From: Diatrype stigma
Taxonomy: Eukaryota > Ascomycota > Sordariomycetes > Xylariales > Diatrypaceae
Assembly (NCBI GenBank): GCA_022225965.2
Contig: JAKJXP020000117.1
Location: 1 to 64,000 of the forward strand
DNA length: 64,000 nucleotides
Reading direction: 5' to 3'
The first letter of the stretch is position 1. Every line of letters begins with the position of its first letter. Below the pieces are notes generated by a model. It saw only the letters and a program-made list of their open reading frames with translations. It had not been told where the DNA came from and made no database searches. The translations under genes and the position numbers were made by a program. Shown here piece after piece: positions 32,895 to 43,446 of this stretch.

Positions 32895-35451
32895 ATGAAT
32901 CTTAATTTGCCAGTCCGGCCTTCGCCGAGCCTGAGAAACCAGGCGAGCCGGAATTATTTCACAAACTATACCCCGCCCTCGTCCACCGAAGCCATCAACG
33001 GCCCCGTGCGTGAGCCGGCGAGGGAGCTCCTGCCCGCCAATGACCGGCTTATAGTCGGCGTTGACTTCGGTACTACTTTCTCTGGGTGAGTTGCCATCCA
33101 TTGCCTGCCCTATCACCTGCATCTACAGGCTGATCAGAGGAAAACAGAGTAGCGGCCGTGTACACATCTACGCCGGATGATGTCGAGATAATAAAAACCT
33201 GGCCGGGCGGGAACGGCATCACGTCGGACAAGGTCCCCACCGAGATCGCCTACGACATCCCGGCCAGCGCACCCCCGGGCGCGGAGCCGACGGTGAAATG
33301 GGGGTTCCAGTTCAAGCCGGAGGAGTCGCGGCTGCGGTGCATCAAGCTGTTCCTGGACCGGTCGCAGAAGCTGCCGTTCTACGTCAGCCCGCAGGAGACG
33401 GCGACGCAGCTCAAGAAGTTCAACAAGAACGTCGTCGACGCCGTGAGTGATTACCTGACTCAGGTGCACCGCCACACCATGGACACCCTCACGCGCCGGT
33501 ACGGCGAGTCCTTCATGGCATCCACCAAGGTCGAGTTCGTCCTTACCTGTCCGGCCGTCTGGTCCGACGCCGCCAAGAACACCACCCTCCAGGCCGCCGA
33601 GCGCGCCGGCATGGGCGCCAAGTCCGACATCCAGATGATCAGCGAGCCCGAGGCCGCCGCCGTCTACACCCTCAAGGCCATCCAGCCCAACACCCTGCAC
33701 ATCGGGGACAACTTCATCGTCTGCGATGCCGGCGGCGGTACTGTAGAGTGAGTAAGACGACCACACACAGGAAACACCACATCACATAACATCACGCTAG
33801 GCCACCTCGGCTGCACTTTGCACCTGCACTGCACGCACAACTCGCTAACTTTGAATGTGGAGCCTGATCGCTTATAAGATCATATCGCTGAAACCCCTAC
33901 GGGTGGAGGAGTCCGCCGTCGGGACCGGCGGCCTATGCGGCAGCGCCTTCTTGAACTACCGGTTCGAAGAACACGTGCGGAGCCGGCTGGGCCACAGTCG
34001 GTTCGACGAGATGAAGCTCAAGAAGGGGAAGACGTGGCAGATGGGCCTGCGGTATTTCGAGGAGTTCGTCAAGCGCAACTTCAACGAGGACGAGCACCAG
34101 GAGGTCAACGTCCCGTAAGTCTTCTATTCTCCTGGATGTCTAATGTCTCGAGTATCTGCAGCACCGCCGGGTGAAAGACAAACCTCCCTTATCTCCCACC
34201 ACCCCCTCAAACTATTTACCCCTGACACATAACCTATATACACACACGCACACATATACACAGACCACTCACCCGTCATGTACTTCGCACTCGTACTCGC
34301 ACTCACACCCACTCACATTCACTCGCTCACTCTTCACGCAGCTTCCCCGGCCTGCCCGACGACGAGGAAGCGCGCCTCGACTCGGGCTTCCTGGTGCTGA
34401 CGGCGCCCGAGATCAAGGACATCTTCGAGCCGGTGGTGAAGGAGGTGTGCGACCTGGTGCAGGGCCAGGTGGACGGCCTGCGCAGCAAGGGCGGCGTCGT
34501 CTCGGGCATCGTCCTCGTCGGCGGCTTCGGCCAGAGCGACTACCTGTACCGCCGGCTCAAGGCCCACTTCACCAGCGCCGAGCCGCCCCCGCCCTACACC
34601 GAGATGCCGACCCACGCCGTCGTCGCGGGGAACGGGTCCATCGAGGTCATGCAGCCCGTGTACGCGTGGACGGCCGTGGTGCGCGGCGCCGTCCTGCGCG
34701 GCCTCGAGGGCAACATGGTCATCAGCCGCAAGGCCCGCATGCACTACGGGACCTCGTACGCGACCGTCTACGACGAGGACAAGCACAGCGTCAGCGAGCG
34801 GTACTGGAGCCCGCTCTGGGAGCGCTGGATGGTCAGCGACCGCATGCAGTGGCATATCGCCAAGGTGAGTTTCCAGTCGGAGGAGGCAGTTGCGCCCAAT
34901 GAAGAGTTGGGCGTTTGATTCGTTTTTCTTCTTTTGGGGGGGGGGCTGGGGGGGGGGTTCATCTTTCATCGCCCCCATTTTCTTTTTCGATTTCTTTCCT
35001 ATCCATTCTTCATACCTGCCCATCTTTATATACTTGCCTACCGTGCCATACCCTCATCCGCCCCTGATTGTTTTGCTCGAAAGGTGTCTAACAAAAAGCT
35101 TTATCCCCACACTCACAGGGCGAGGCCATCTCCCCGCTCTCCCCGATCGCCTTCCACTACACGCGGAACTTCCGGCCGGGGCAGTCGCTGATCGTGACGG
35201 ACGACCTGATCGCGTGCGAGGCGGACGAGCCGCCCAAGGCCTACGGCCGCGACCTCGTGCACGTCTGCACGCTGACGACGGACCTCAGCGCCGTGCCGCG
35301 CTCCCTCTTCACCCGCCTCACCACCACCCGCGGCGTCGAGTTCGACAACCTCGACTTCACCCTCGAGATGATCGTCGACAGCGCCGGCCTCGGCTTCGAG
35401 CTCAAGGTCGACGGCGTCCGCTACGGCCGCGTCGAGGCCGAGTTCCATTGA
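32895..35451 (+). CDS. Hsp70-family ATPase, HSPA12-like
   Basis: Actin-like ATPase of the Hsp70 superfamily, of the divergent HSPA12-like type common in filamentous fungi. Exons are 32895-33085, 33148-33747, 33863-34114, 34342-34864 and 35119-35451; all introns are GT-AG with agreeing phases, and the protein is 632 aa. Nucleotide-binding motifs are present in order: phosphate-1 VGVDFGTTFSG (54-64), FVLTCPAVW, SEPEAA (229-234), phosphate-2 DAGGGTVD (257-264) and the adenosine motif VLVGGFGQ (405-412). The canonical Hsp70 beta-sandwich substrate domain and the EEVD tail are missing. The C-terminal 110 residues (35119 on) instead form a short strand-rich domain. The client or role is unknown. 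Intron 4 contains two ten-G tracts. The gene converges on elp1. Confidence 0.9.
34936..34957. repeat. two G10 tracts in intron 4 of the Hsp70-like gene
   Basis: Ten G (34936-34945), CT, then ten G (34948-34957) on the sense strand, shortly after the donor at 34865. Confidence 0.85.
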
Positions 35452-36635
35452 AACTGATATCTGATATCTGGATCTGGATTTGGGAAGTTGATTGATTCTA
35501 GGTATACGTACTGAATTGGGTCTGATGCGAGGGGAAAGAGGAAAGGAAAAATGAGGAGGAATGAACAGACGGACGGAATAGGGACAGAGGATGGTTCATT
35601 CATCGGGGATGGGGATGAGGGGCCCCTCGCCAGCCCCCATCTCCCTTCCGGTTGCCCCCGCCCCCTCCCAATGTGTCGTTGAAAGAAGGCGCGGGCGGAG
35701 GGAGGGGAGTAATTTTGCGACTGGCCAGTAGCCGATTAGTTGTCTGTATATCTACCTATTCATCGGTCAAGCAGGAAAGACCGAGGTGGTGGCTGTTGTG
35801 TTGAGGGCAAGAGACCAGGTTCAAGACTTGGTTCATGGCATGCGTTGGTCATCGTCGAGAAAGAAACATGGCAACGAGGTTAAAGAGGCGATCGTTGGGG
35901 CTGGGTGGCTGACTGGTTTATTTTTGGGTATTTCAAGCGAACACCTGTGTATCTCATGTCATGCCATGTCTTGTTTAACCTGCCTAACCCCCACTCAGGT
36001 AATAATCTGGCGCTGGCGATGGTGGCGGCGGTGGTTACCTTTGCTTTGCTTTGCTTTGCCTAGCTTGTTCATATACATAGAAAAGCACCGTAACATATAC
36101 GGGATTGTGAATATATATACAGAAACAATATACAGACATAGAACCGAGAAATAACTACGACATTGATTCCAGACGGCACTCCCGACACTATATGATTCTG
36201 CTCGATTGCGTACTACATTACGCGGCTCTCGTCCTTTCAATGGTTCTTTCTTTCTACTTTACGCGTAATGAGGCGGTGGCAGTGTTGACTTTAGCCCTGG
36301 GCCCACTACCTCGAGTATGTATGTGTGTGTATTCTAGAAAGCCCAGTCATTCGTTCATTCATCTTACTATCCATTCATCCAGTCAAGCAACCAAGCTGAC
36401 CCGACCCGACCCGACCTCCCTGGACGCCTGATCCTTTCCCCCCCTCCCCCCCCCCTTTTCCTTTTCACATGTCACATACCAAACAATCGCGTATACCCTG
36501 GCTGAGCTCTCTCTTCATCATCTGCCTTCATTCCTCCCTCCCTCTCTTACTTTCTTATCCACCCTTCTTCCCAGCCACATGATAATTATCTAGCCAGCCA
36601 GGCACCACCTCCACCAGCACACTCCGACACCATCA
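35452..36635. other. intergenic, convergent 3' regions
   Basis: Lies between the ends of the Hsp70-like gene and elp1. It contains C-rich tracts (about 35617-35667 and 36438-36460) and a TTTGC repeat near 36040-36060. No gene is seen. Confidence 0.55.
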
Positions 36636-39600
36636 TCAAGAGCCCAACAAAGAAAGCCTCTCAAGGCTCTTAACAACCGGCGGCTCCTGCGATCTCCACT
36701 TGGCCTCGATGGACTCGTACATGACAGCATCAGCGCCCTTTGGGACCCAGCCCTCTTCCTCTGCCCCTTCCCCTTTGTCTCCCCCTTCCCCTCCTCCCAC
36801 ACCACCACCAGGGACCGTAGCACTAACGAACACCTCCCCAACAGCCACACGACACGCCTCCAAAACCTCCGCCGCGAGCGCTTCGACAGCACGAGCGCGC
36901 TCCATCATGCCACGCCGCACAAGGCCGAAGGCGAGACGCGCGACCTCGTCAGCAGCGGACGACGTCACGCGCTCGACGAGCCGCCGTACGCTGTTGACGA
37001 GGTACTCCTCCTCGTAGACGGTGCCCTTGCGGCCGCGGGCGCGCTTCTTCTCCTCGCGGCGGCGGTTCTTACTGGTGGCGCGGCTGACGCCTGTTCCCGC
37101 GGTTCCCACACTCCCCTGCTTTCCTGTATACCGTGTGAACAAGCTAGCGCTCGTGCTGACGCGCGAGCTGGCCGCCACGGATACGTCGTCGGGGATCGTA
37201 TCCGCTCCGGCTCCGGCTCGGGACTCGCCCTCGTAGAAGCCGAGGGGGTCCTCGGCTGCGCGGCGGCGCAGCTCGGCGATGCGCGGGACCTGGGCGCGCA
37301 GCTGCGCCTTGCAGTCGGCGAGGAACTCGGTGGAGCTGGCGAGGGCATCGGCGAGGCCCGGGTCCACAGCGGACTCGAAGAGGTCGGGACGGCGGCGTAG
37401 GGCGGCGACGCGGAGTGCATCGCCGAAGTGGTAGCCCTTGCATAGGGTCGAAACGGCAGTGTCGACGGCGTCTAAGTGGTCAAGCTGGATAGTCGCGGCC
37501 GCCTGGTAATCTTTGGCCTCGTAGAGCGCATCGGCGAGCGCCGTGGCAAGGTCGGACAGGGCCTCGGCCGCGAGAGGCGGCGACTGCTGCTGCTGCGCCA
37601 CGAAGAGACACTCGCGCCAGCAGGACACGCCTGCCGACTGGTAGCACCGTGTTGCGGCCGCGTAGTCATGCAGCGATTCGTAGGCTAGGCCGGCTTCGCG
37701 GAAACGGGACTTAGACTCCAGGTAAGCGCCGTAGAGGCCGGTGATAGCTGTCAGGTTGGCTTGGTCATATCGGTACAGCTTCAGCGCTGCGGCGTAGAGT
37801 GCATGCTTCACCGTGTAGTCTCGAAGCTCCTGGTGGGCTTGCAAGTCATGTAGGTGACCCAGGGCTTTCTCACGCCGACCAAGATGGTCATCGATAGCAA
37901 ATTGACGTCGTACACCGGGCAGCTGATGTAGGTCCTGGATGAATGGCAGATATTCGCGGGGGTCTCTTTGCGACTGCTGTGCCACTAGCAGAGCTAGGTC
38001 CAGATTATAGAGTCCGAGAGCTTCGTCATATAATGTGTTGACGTCTGCTAGGAAACATATGTGTTCGACTGCCTTTTCCGCAAGTCGTTCATCTTCCTGC
38101 ATCAATCTTGCAACTACCAGTAACCCATCCTCCAGGGCTGGAGGGTCTTTGCAAACATTAGCAGTAATGATGTTTTGTAGAGTGCCGTGGTCGAGAACCT
38201 TGCGGGACTGTAACTGGGAGAGCACAGCATCGCAGACGGTATTGACCTTCGATGTGGTCTGTCCAACCTGTGGCTGCGACGGGGTCTCCTGCGAAGCTCC
38301 ATAACTGCCACTTGGACTAGTATCTATGTACATCGTCTGGGTGACATCTTCGGCTCTATTTATTGTTAGACTTACACCTAGGTGTTATGTAGTGCGCGAA
38401 CTTACTTCAAGGATGAGAGGAACAGATCAATGTGTGCTACGCCATCCAGCTGATCAAGGAATAGTCCAACATTGGTTAGAAATTGTTGGGGTTTATGGTC
38501 GTAGAGGATGTTCATGTCAACGCGCTGTGTTCTGCAATATGAGAAGGCTTGTGCGTAGTCATTTTGATCTATAAGGTGTCTTATGCCCGCAACGACCATA
38601 GCCCGTGGGTATATAGTCTCGAGGTTCCCTCGAGGCATTTGAAGCACCAAACTCATGTTTGTGGGCATGGCTGTCACGAGCCGAGCACCTCTCTCGATGC
38701 TGCGGCATCTTTCATCCTTTTCAGGATCATCCGGCGGCACTTCCAAAGCTGTTGCGACGAGTTAGTTCAAGGTTCGGAAGCACGACTGGATATGGTGTAT
38801 GACAAACCTTCTACGTCAGTCAAGTGAATGAACTTCACTAGATGATTCGTCGTCGTGACAATCAGGTGCGCATGAGTGATGAGAAAAGAAGTGCAGTTTT
38901 TCAAGAGAAGTCGCGAGTTAGCAAATAAATGTCCGTTCCTAGACAGCCCAAATGCAATGACATTACCGGCAAGGTCAACGACCTCGCTCCACGGGAGGTA
39001 AGCAGGGAGCCTGGTCGAGTATGTTTCGTCTTGCTGAGAGCCGACATTATGAAGCCGTCCCAAGCCATCTTGTAACACCACATCCGTTGAAGTGGCCTGG
39101 GTTAATTTTGTGAACCCAAGCATCGCTCCTGCGTACATAGTGGGATTCGGCGCGAAGTCTTTAACAGACTGATCGAGGGTATACGAATTGATGGTCGGAC
39201 CAGTACCAAAGCACAGGCAATGGATACTCAGGTTCTCACTGACGGCGATCTGCAAAGGTGTCACATCTTTCCATGTTTCCTCATCCCTGAAGTTCAGACT
39301 GCCAGCTAAGGATGGCAATGTTGAACGATGCCCATTGGTCTCCCACTTGAAGAGGTCGACACCATGCTGATGGAGAACAGCCATGAAGGTGTTGGATGGA
39401 GAAAATGCAACATCAACTACAGCCGTTTGAGTCGTAATCTCAAACAAGGACATGGGCGGTGGTACATTCGCTGTCCGGAAAGCGGTGATCTTCAAGTCGG
39501 TCCCATCGATGACGGCGACGGCTCCGTGATCATAGGGCGGAGTCAGGGACCCCCGAGCCACTTCGAAAACATACTCAGCCAACACCACCTTACCGCTGCT

Positions 39601-40810
39601 GGCAGATGCGAAGCGTAGCGACTTCTCCGGGTGCCAGGCTAAACTGAGCGACTGCGCCGCGGTGAATACTTCTTGCTTGAGATACCAGTGGTAGTTACCC
39701 ATCGTCCAGAGCTGCACTCGGTCATTGAAAGTGACTGCTAGTACCGTCGAATCTGAGTTCCACTCTAGACGTATTTGGTCGTCGAGTATATTCCTCTCCT
39801 TGGGGTTTCTGAGACTGAATTGGCCATGCCTGAGGCCATTTCTCTCGAAGAATATGACGTCCACATGGTCAGACAGGCGCTGGATACTGGCTATGAGGTT
39901 CCCGGCTGGTCTCCAGCTCAAGGCACTTTCCATCCCGTCGACAGGTTCACTTACGCTGTCGAGGACGCCATCTCGAGAGTATACCCGAATGACCCTTCGA
40001 ATACCGGCTTCAACTGAGTTGATCGAGACGTAGGCGCCGTCGCCTCTCCAGCTTATGGCAGTGGTGCCATCGTCGTTTGGGCTTAGCACACCTTCGTCCA
40101 CCTTCTCTGGTATTGTTGGGTCTCTTAGGGCTTTCGCCCCCTTGCCCTGGAACTGCGTTTCCTTCTTGCCCCAGCCGACGGAGACGTGCTTGGATAATTT
40201 GAGATCATCCGCAGTCATGGTCATGTCCGTAACGCCCTCAAAGCTGCGACTCATGAAGACGGCGGTATTAGCTTTGGTAGAGATGGCCAGGAGCTCCTCG
40301 TCAGGGGACCACCTGGCAGCCGTGATCCCCTCGTCGATGGAGCCCATGATCTCAATATGGACGCCATCTTGGGGAGATGAACGGTCGGATTCCTGGACGA
40401 TGATGATATCGCCGCCTTCAAGGACCAGGCAAGTCGTGAGAGTGTCACTGAAGTGGTGCAAGCTCACTATCCGGTCGACGGGCAGATCCGGGTTCGGGCT
40501 CGGCGCATCCCATGATGCGACCTCGAGACATTCACTGTGCGGGGTGATCAACATACGATCTTCTCCGACTCCCGACGCTGACACTGATACTGCTGGCCAT
40601 CGAACCCGCATACACTTACATGTCTATTGAAGAAGCTCTCACATGTTCGGAGATCCTGACCAGGCGAATGCGCGCATCTTGTTCGCCCGGCCCAAAGGTA
40701 CAGAGAACCTCGTCTTTTGCGGGGTCCCAGCACGTGGATGTAACAGACTCCCCGTAGATCTCGGTGGAAGACGACCACGAGTTGAAGCGGATATTTCGAA
40801 GATTGCGCAT
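36636..40810 (-). CDS. elp1: Elongator complex subunit 1 (Elp1/IKI3)
   Basis: Scaffold of the Elongator complex, which with Elp2-6 installs the cm5U-type modification on wobble uridines of tRNAs. Exons on the minus strand are 40810-40620, 40534-38808, 38748-38406 and 38355-36636; the protein is 1326 aa, the family length. The N-terminus MRNLRNIRF and CTFGPGEQDARI are typical, as is ASWDAPSPNPDLPVDRI after intron 1. Two WD40 propellers occupy roughly 1-740, joined by EDVTQTMY (756-763) to an alpha-solenoid. Near the C-terminus the basic stretch RRREEKKRARGRKG (about 1181-1196) followed by TVYEEEYLVNSVRRL matches the conserved tRNA-binding and dimerisation region. For intron 1 I use the strong donor GTAAGT with CACAG at 40535; other acceptors nearby break the phase. 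Confidence 0.94.
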
Positions 40811-41142
40811 TTTGGGATGTTCAATGTTGTGGGTGAGGCTGTCGGAGTGCGCCTGTTCCTGTTCAGGATCCCCAATGGTTCGTTCCTATTACCTGCTTTA
40901 GGTATGTAGGTCTGTATGTACTCGGTCTGTATCCCTTGGGCCCTTCTTTCGAGCGTTCGCTTTTGATACCGATAGAAACTTTGACATCATCTGCAGACTG
41001 CAAGTACTTACACACAGTACTTGCACATATGCAGGCATGCGTGGACTGTGCGATAACGGGTTTGCGGGCCTGTTTTAGCACTGTCTATATCATACTTCGA
41101 AGTAACACAAAGCTACGTACTAGTGTGGATCCCTAAGGCAGT

Positions 41143-41256
41143 GAATGCCAAGGCTAAGGCATTCGGCTGATTAGATAATAGGAAGTGAATTCCTAAGGAA
41201 TTCACTTCTGCAACTGTATTGTATTTAGATACAGGTCAGGAAACCTTCTGTTTCCT
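41143..41256. repeat. cluster of three inverted repeats (hairpins)
   Basis: The first repeat is GAATGCC (41143-41149) with GGCATTC (41158-41164). The second is a perfect 13-bp arm palindrome, GAAGTGAATTCCT (41182-41194) and AGGAATTCACTTC (41196-41208), around a single A. The third is AGGAAAC (41238-41244) with GTTTCCT (41250-41256). CTAAGG recurs in and between the first two. Confidence 0.85.
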
Positions 41257-41740
41257 TTCCTTCTTTTCTTTTCCTTTAAGTAACAATTGCAACAGAAACC
41301 CTAAGGACTTAATACTCAGCTGGATCAGTGATAATTAGGTAATTGGGGTTAGTTGCAATACGCACACTAGCAGACTAGAAATCATTGACCACGGGAAGGA
41401 GCTGCAAACTTAAAAGATGGACCTGTATGAAACCGAAGCTTACAGGTAGCGTACAAATTATATGGAAGGCACCTATAGGTAAGTTAGGCCTGATTAGGTA
41501 CTTGATGTAGAGCCAGTTCAATATTCCTGATCATAACCTTGGAACCTGAAGTTTGCATCAATCCATCGGACTAAAACCTCGAGTACCCCAGGTTCCATAG
41601 CCTCGGTGCAGGTCGGCAGGATTCGGGAGGAAACGTGAGATGGGACCTAACCAGCGCATCTGGTGGGCTGACGTAACGGCTGTTGAACTGCAGATGCTTC
41701 AAGGTTGCCTCTTGCAACTACTAGTTACCTGCAGGCTGTA

Positions 41741-41776
41741 GGAGGTCTTGGAGGTCTTGGAGGTCTCGGAGGTCTT
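41741..41776. repeat. 9-bp tandem repeat, 4 units
   Basis: GGAGGTCTT occurs four times, with the third copy ending CTC. Confidence 0.9.
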
Positions 41777-42178
41777 GAGTCACTCTCAACGGTTGAAGTC
41801 TGTTCGTTCGCTTTATTGCTGGCGCCCACCCCCTGTCCGATGATCTGCATGGCATTTCCCATGTCCCCATTCTTTTTGGGCCGCTTCCCCAGATCTCGCC
41901 AATTCCAGCTTCCAAGCCTTCAAGGTTGTTCCATACCAGGTTCCAACCATTCGGCAATGGGCGTCCTGCATTCCAGGCCTGGGCTATTTTAATCAAAGTT
42001 GTCTGCCGCCCTGTTCATCTAGTCATTCGATTCCTCGCCGAATCTGCCTACATACTACCTAGTTATTTACATAGTCAATTGGATCTGTTCATCTATCACC
42101 AGCATTGATTTTATATTGTTCAAGTTGACAGACAAGCAGGCAGACAGACAGGCGTGGAAAGAAAGAAAACACTACTCG

Positions 42179-42199
42179 CATCCATCCATCCATCCATCC
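42179..42199. repeat. CATC tetranucleotide run in 5' leader
   Basis: Five CATC units end about 14 nt before the ATG of the DUF3984-type gene. Confidence 0.85.
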
Positions 42200-42213
42200 C
42201 TTGCCAAATAAAC

Positions 42214-43446
42214 ATGGATGTGGCTTACACGAAACACTCCAACGAAGCGCGTCGGAAGAACAGGTCGCAACCCAACCTGAACCACCTCTCGCTCGCGCCC
42301 CTGACCTCCAAGCTCCCCCTGCCCGACCACGACGAGCTGCCCGACTCCGTGACGACGGCCTCGCCCGCCGTGCAATACTACAACCCGTCGTACCTGCAGG
42401 GGAAATCCGCCCCGGCGACCCCGAGGCTGCTGTCGTCGCGGTCTCCCGCTCGGACGCGCACCAGCTCTCCAACGCGGCGCTCGTCCTCCGTCCACGGTGC
42501 CGCCGGAAGAAGCACCGGGCAGCTCCCGAAGAGCAAGTCTGCCTCACACCTACACGGGCTCACGCCCGCCACCGCCGCGCGGCACCATCATCACCACGGC
42601 CATGCCGCCGCCGCCGCCGCCGCCGACGCGAGAGACAAGAGCGACAGCGACTGGCTGCTCCACGCGGGGGCGTTCATCAGCACGGAGGCGCGCGAGGGCA
42701 AGGGCCAGGCGTGGCTGATTTCCCGAGCGAGCACGACCAGCCTCACGGGCGGGCGGGACGTCGAGGAAGAAGCGTACGAGCGGGAGCTAGCCAGGGAGCG
42801 GGAGCTTGCCAGCAGAAGGGGCAGCCGCCGTGGCAGTCTCAATGGTGATGATGATGCTGGTGGTGGTGGTGGCATCCTGACCCCGAACCGTCGTTCGCAC
42901 AGCAGGGTGCACCACCACCCGAAGACGCCGCTGCGGACGCCGCTGAGGACGCCGATGCGGGGCTCTGCTCTGGAGCATCAAAGCGGCGGCGGCGAAAGGG
43001 ATTATTTCACCCCCCATTCGCCAGCAGAGGACGGGGTGGATGAGGAGGTTCCCGGCCCGGATTTCGTGAGCCTCGATGAGAAACTCGAGGCCATTGAGGG
43101 AGAAGGCGGACGGGGGGACTACGGCCAGGCGGCGGACGAAGCGGCCGTCCGGAGGCTGCTGAAGGGGGACAGAGCCGGGGCCGGCAGCTGGATGGGGAGC
43201 CTTCTCGGGTGGTCCCTCTTCTCGGTCGAGGAGAACGACGAGGAATCATCGGTGTCCGAGGATGACAACGCCGAGGACGGCGAGACGACGGACGGGAGCT
43301 ACCTGTCTCGGAGCACCAGCACCAAGAGCTTCCACGACATCGCGGCGGATGTTTCCAGAGAGCGCGTCGCGCCGCCCAAGGCGGACGAAGGCGGTTGGCA
43401 CGATGCTGCGTGGCTGCTTAGCGTGGCATCTAAGGTCTTACTGTAA
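42214..43446 (+). CDS. DUF3984-type low-complexity protein, function unknown
   Basis: Single exon, 410 aa from the ATG at 42214 (MDVAYTKHSN); an in-frame upstream ATG at 42154 would add 20 unconvincing residues. The family name rests on the block SDSDWLLHAGAFISTEAREG followed by KGQAWLISRAS (143-173), the conserved core of fungal DUF3984 proteins. The rest is disordered: a Ser/Arg/Pro-rich part with many SP and TP sites (70-95), poly-His (124-128), poly-Ala (131-137), an Arg/Glu helix (YERELARERELASRRGSRRGS), a TPLRTPLRTPMRG repeat, and an acidic Ser/Asp/Glu tract near 340. The hydrophobic spots WMGSLLGWSLFSV and WLLSVASKVLL at the end may be short linear binding motifs. The many SP/TP and RRGS sites suggest regulation by phosphorylation (inference). 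No enzymatic motif is seen. Confidence 0.8.
   Translation: MDVAYTKHSNEARRKNRSQPNLNHLSLAPLTSKLPLPDHDELPDSVTTASPAVQYYNPSYLQGKSAPATPRLLSSRSPARTRTSSPTRRSSSVHGAAGRSTGQLPKSKSASHLHGLTPATAARHHHHHGHAAAAAAADARDKSDSDWLLHAGAFISTEAREGKGQAWLISRASTTSLTGGRDVEEEAYERELARERELASRRGSRRGSLNGDDDAGGGGGILTPNRRSHSRVHHHPKTPLRTPLRTPMRGSALEHQSGGGERDYFTPHSPAEDGVDEEVPGPDFVSLDEKLEAIEGEGGRGDYGQAADEAAVRRLLKGDRAGAGSWMGSLLGWSLFSVEENDEESSVSEDDNAEDGETTDGSYLSRSTSTKSFHDIAADVSRERVAPPKADEGGWHDAAWLLSVASKVLL

Larger units (their letters stand above)
40811..42213. other. divergent promoter region, elp1 / DUF3984 gene
   Basis: A 1.4 kb spacer. It holds a cluster of three inverted repeats (41143-41256), a 9-bp tandem repeat (41741-41776) and a CATC run (42179-42199) in the leader of the right-hand gene. 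No protein gene is seen. Confidence 0.6.

Noticed and set aside
34171..35023. Frames of 243 and 229 codons overlapping the Hsp70-like gene on both strands
   Set aside because: They cover introns of the real gene and read as Arg/Pro/Ala-rich shadows of a GC-rich exon.
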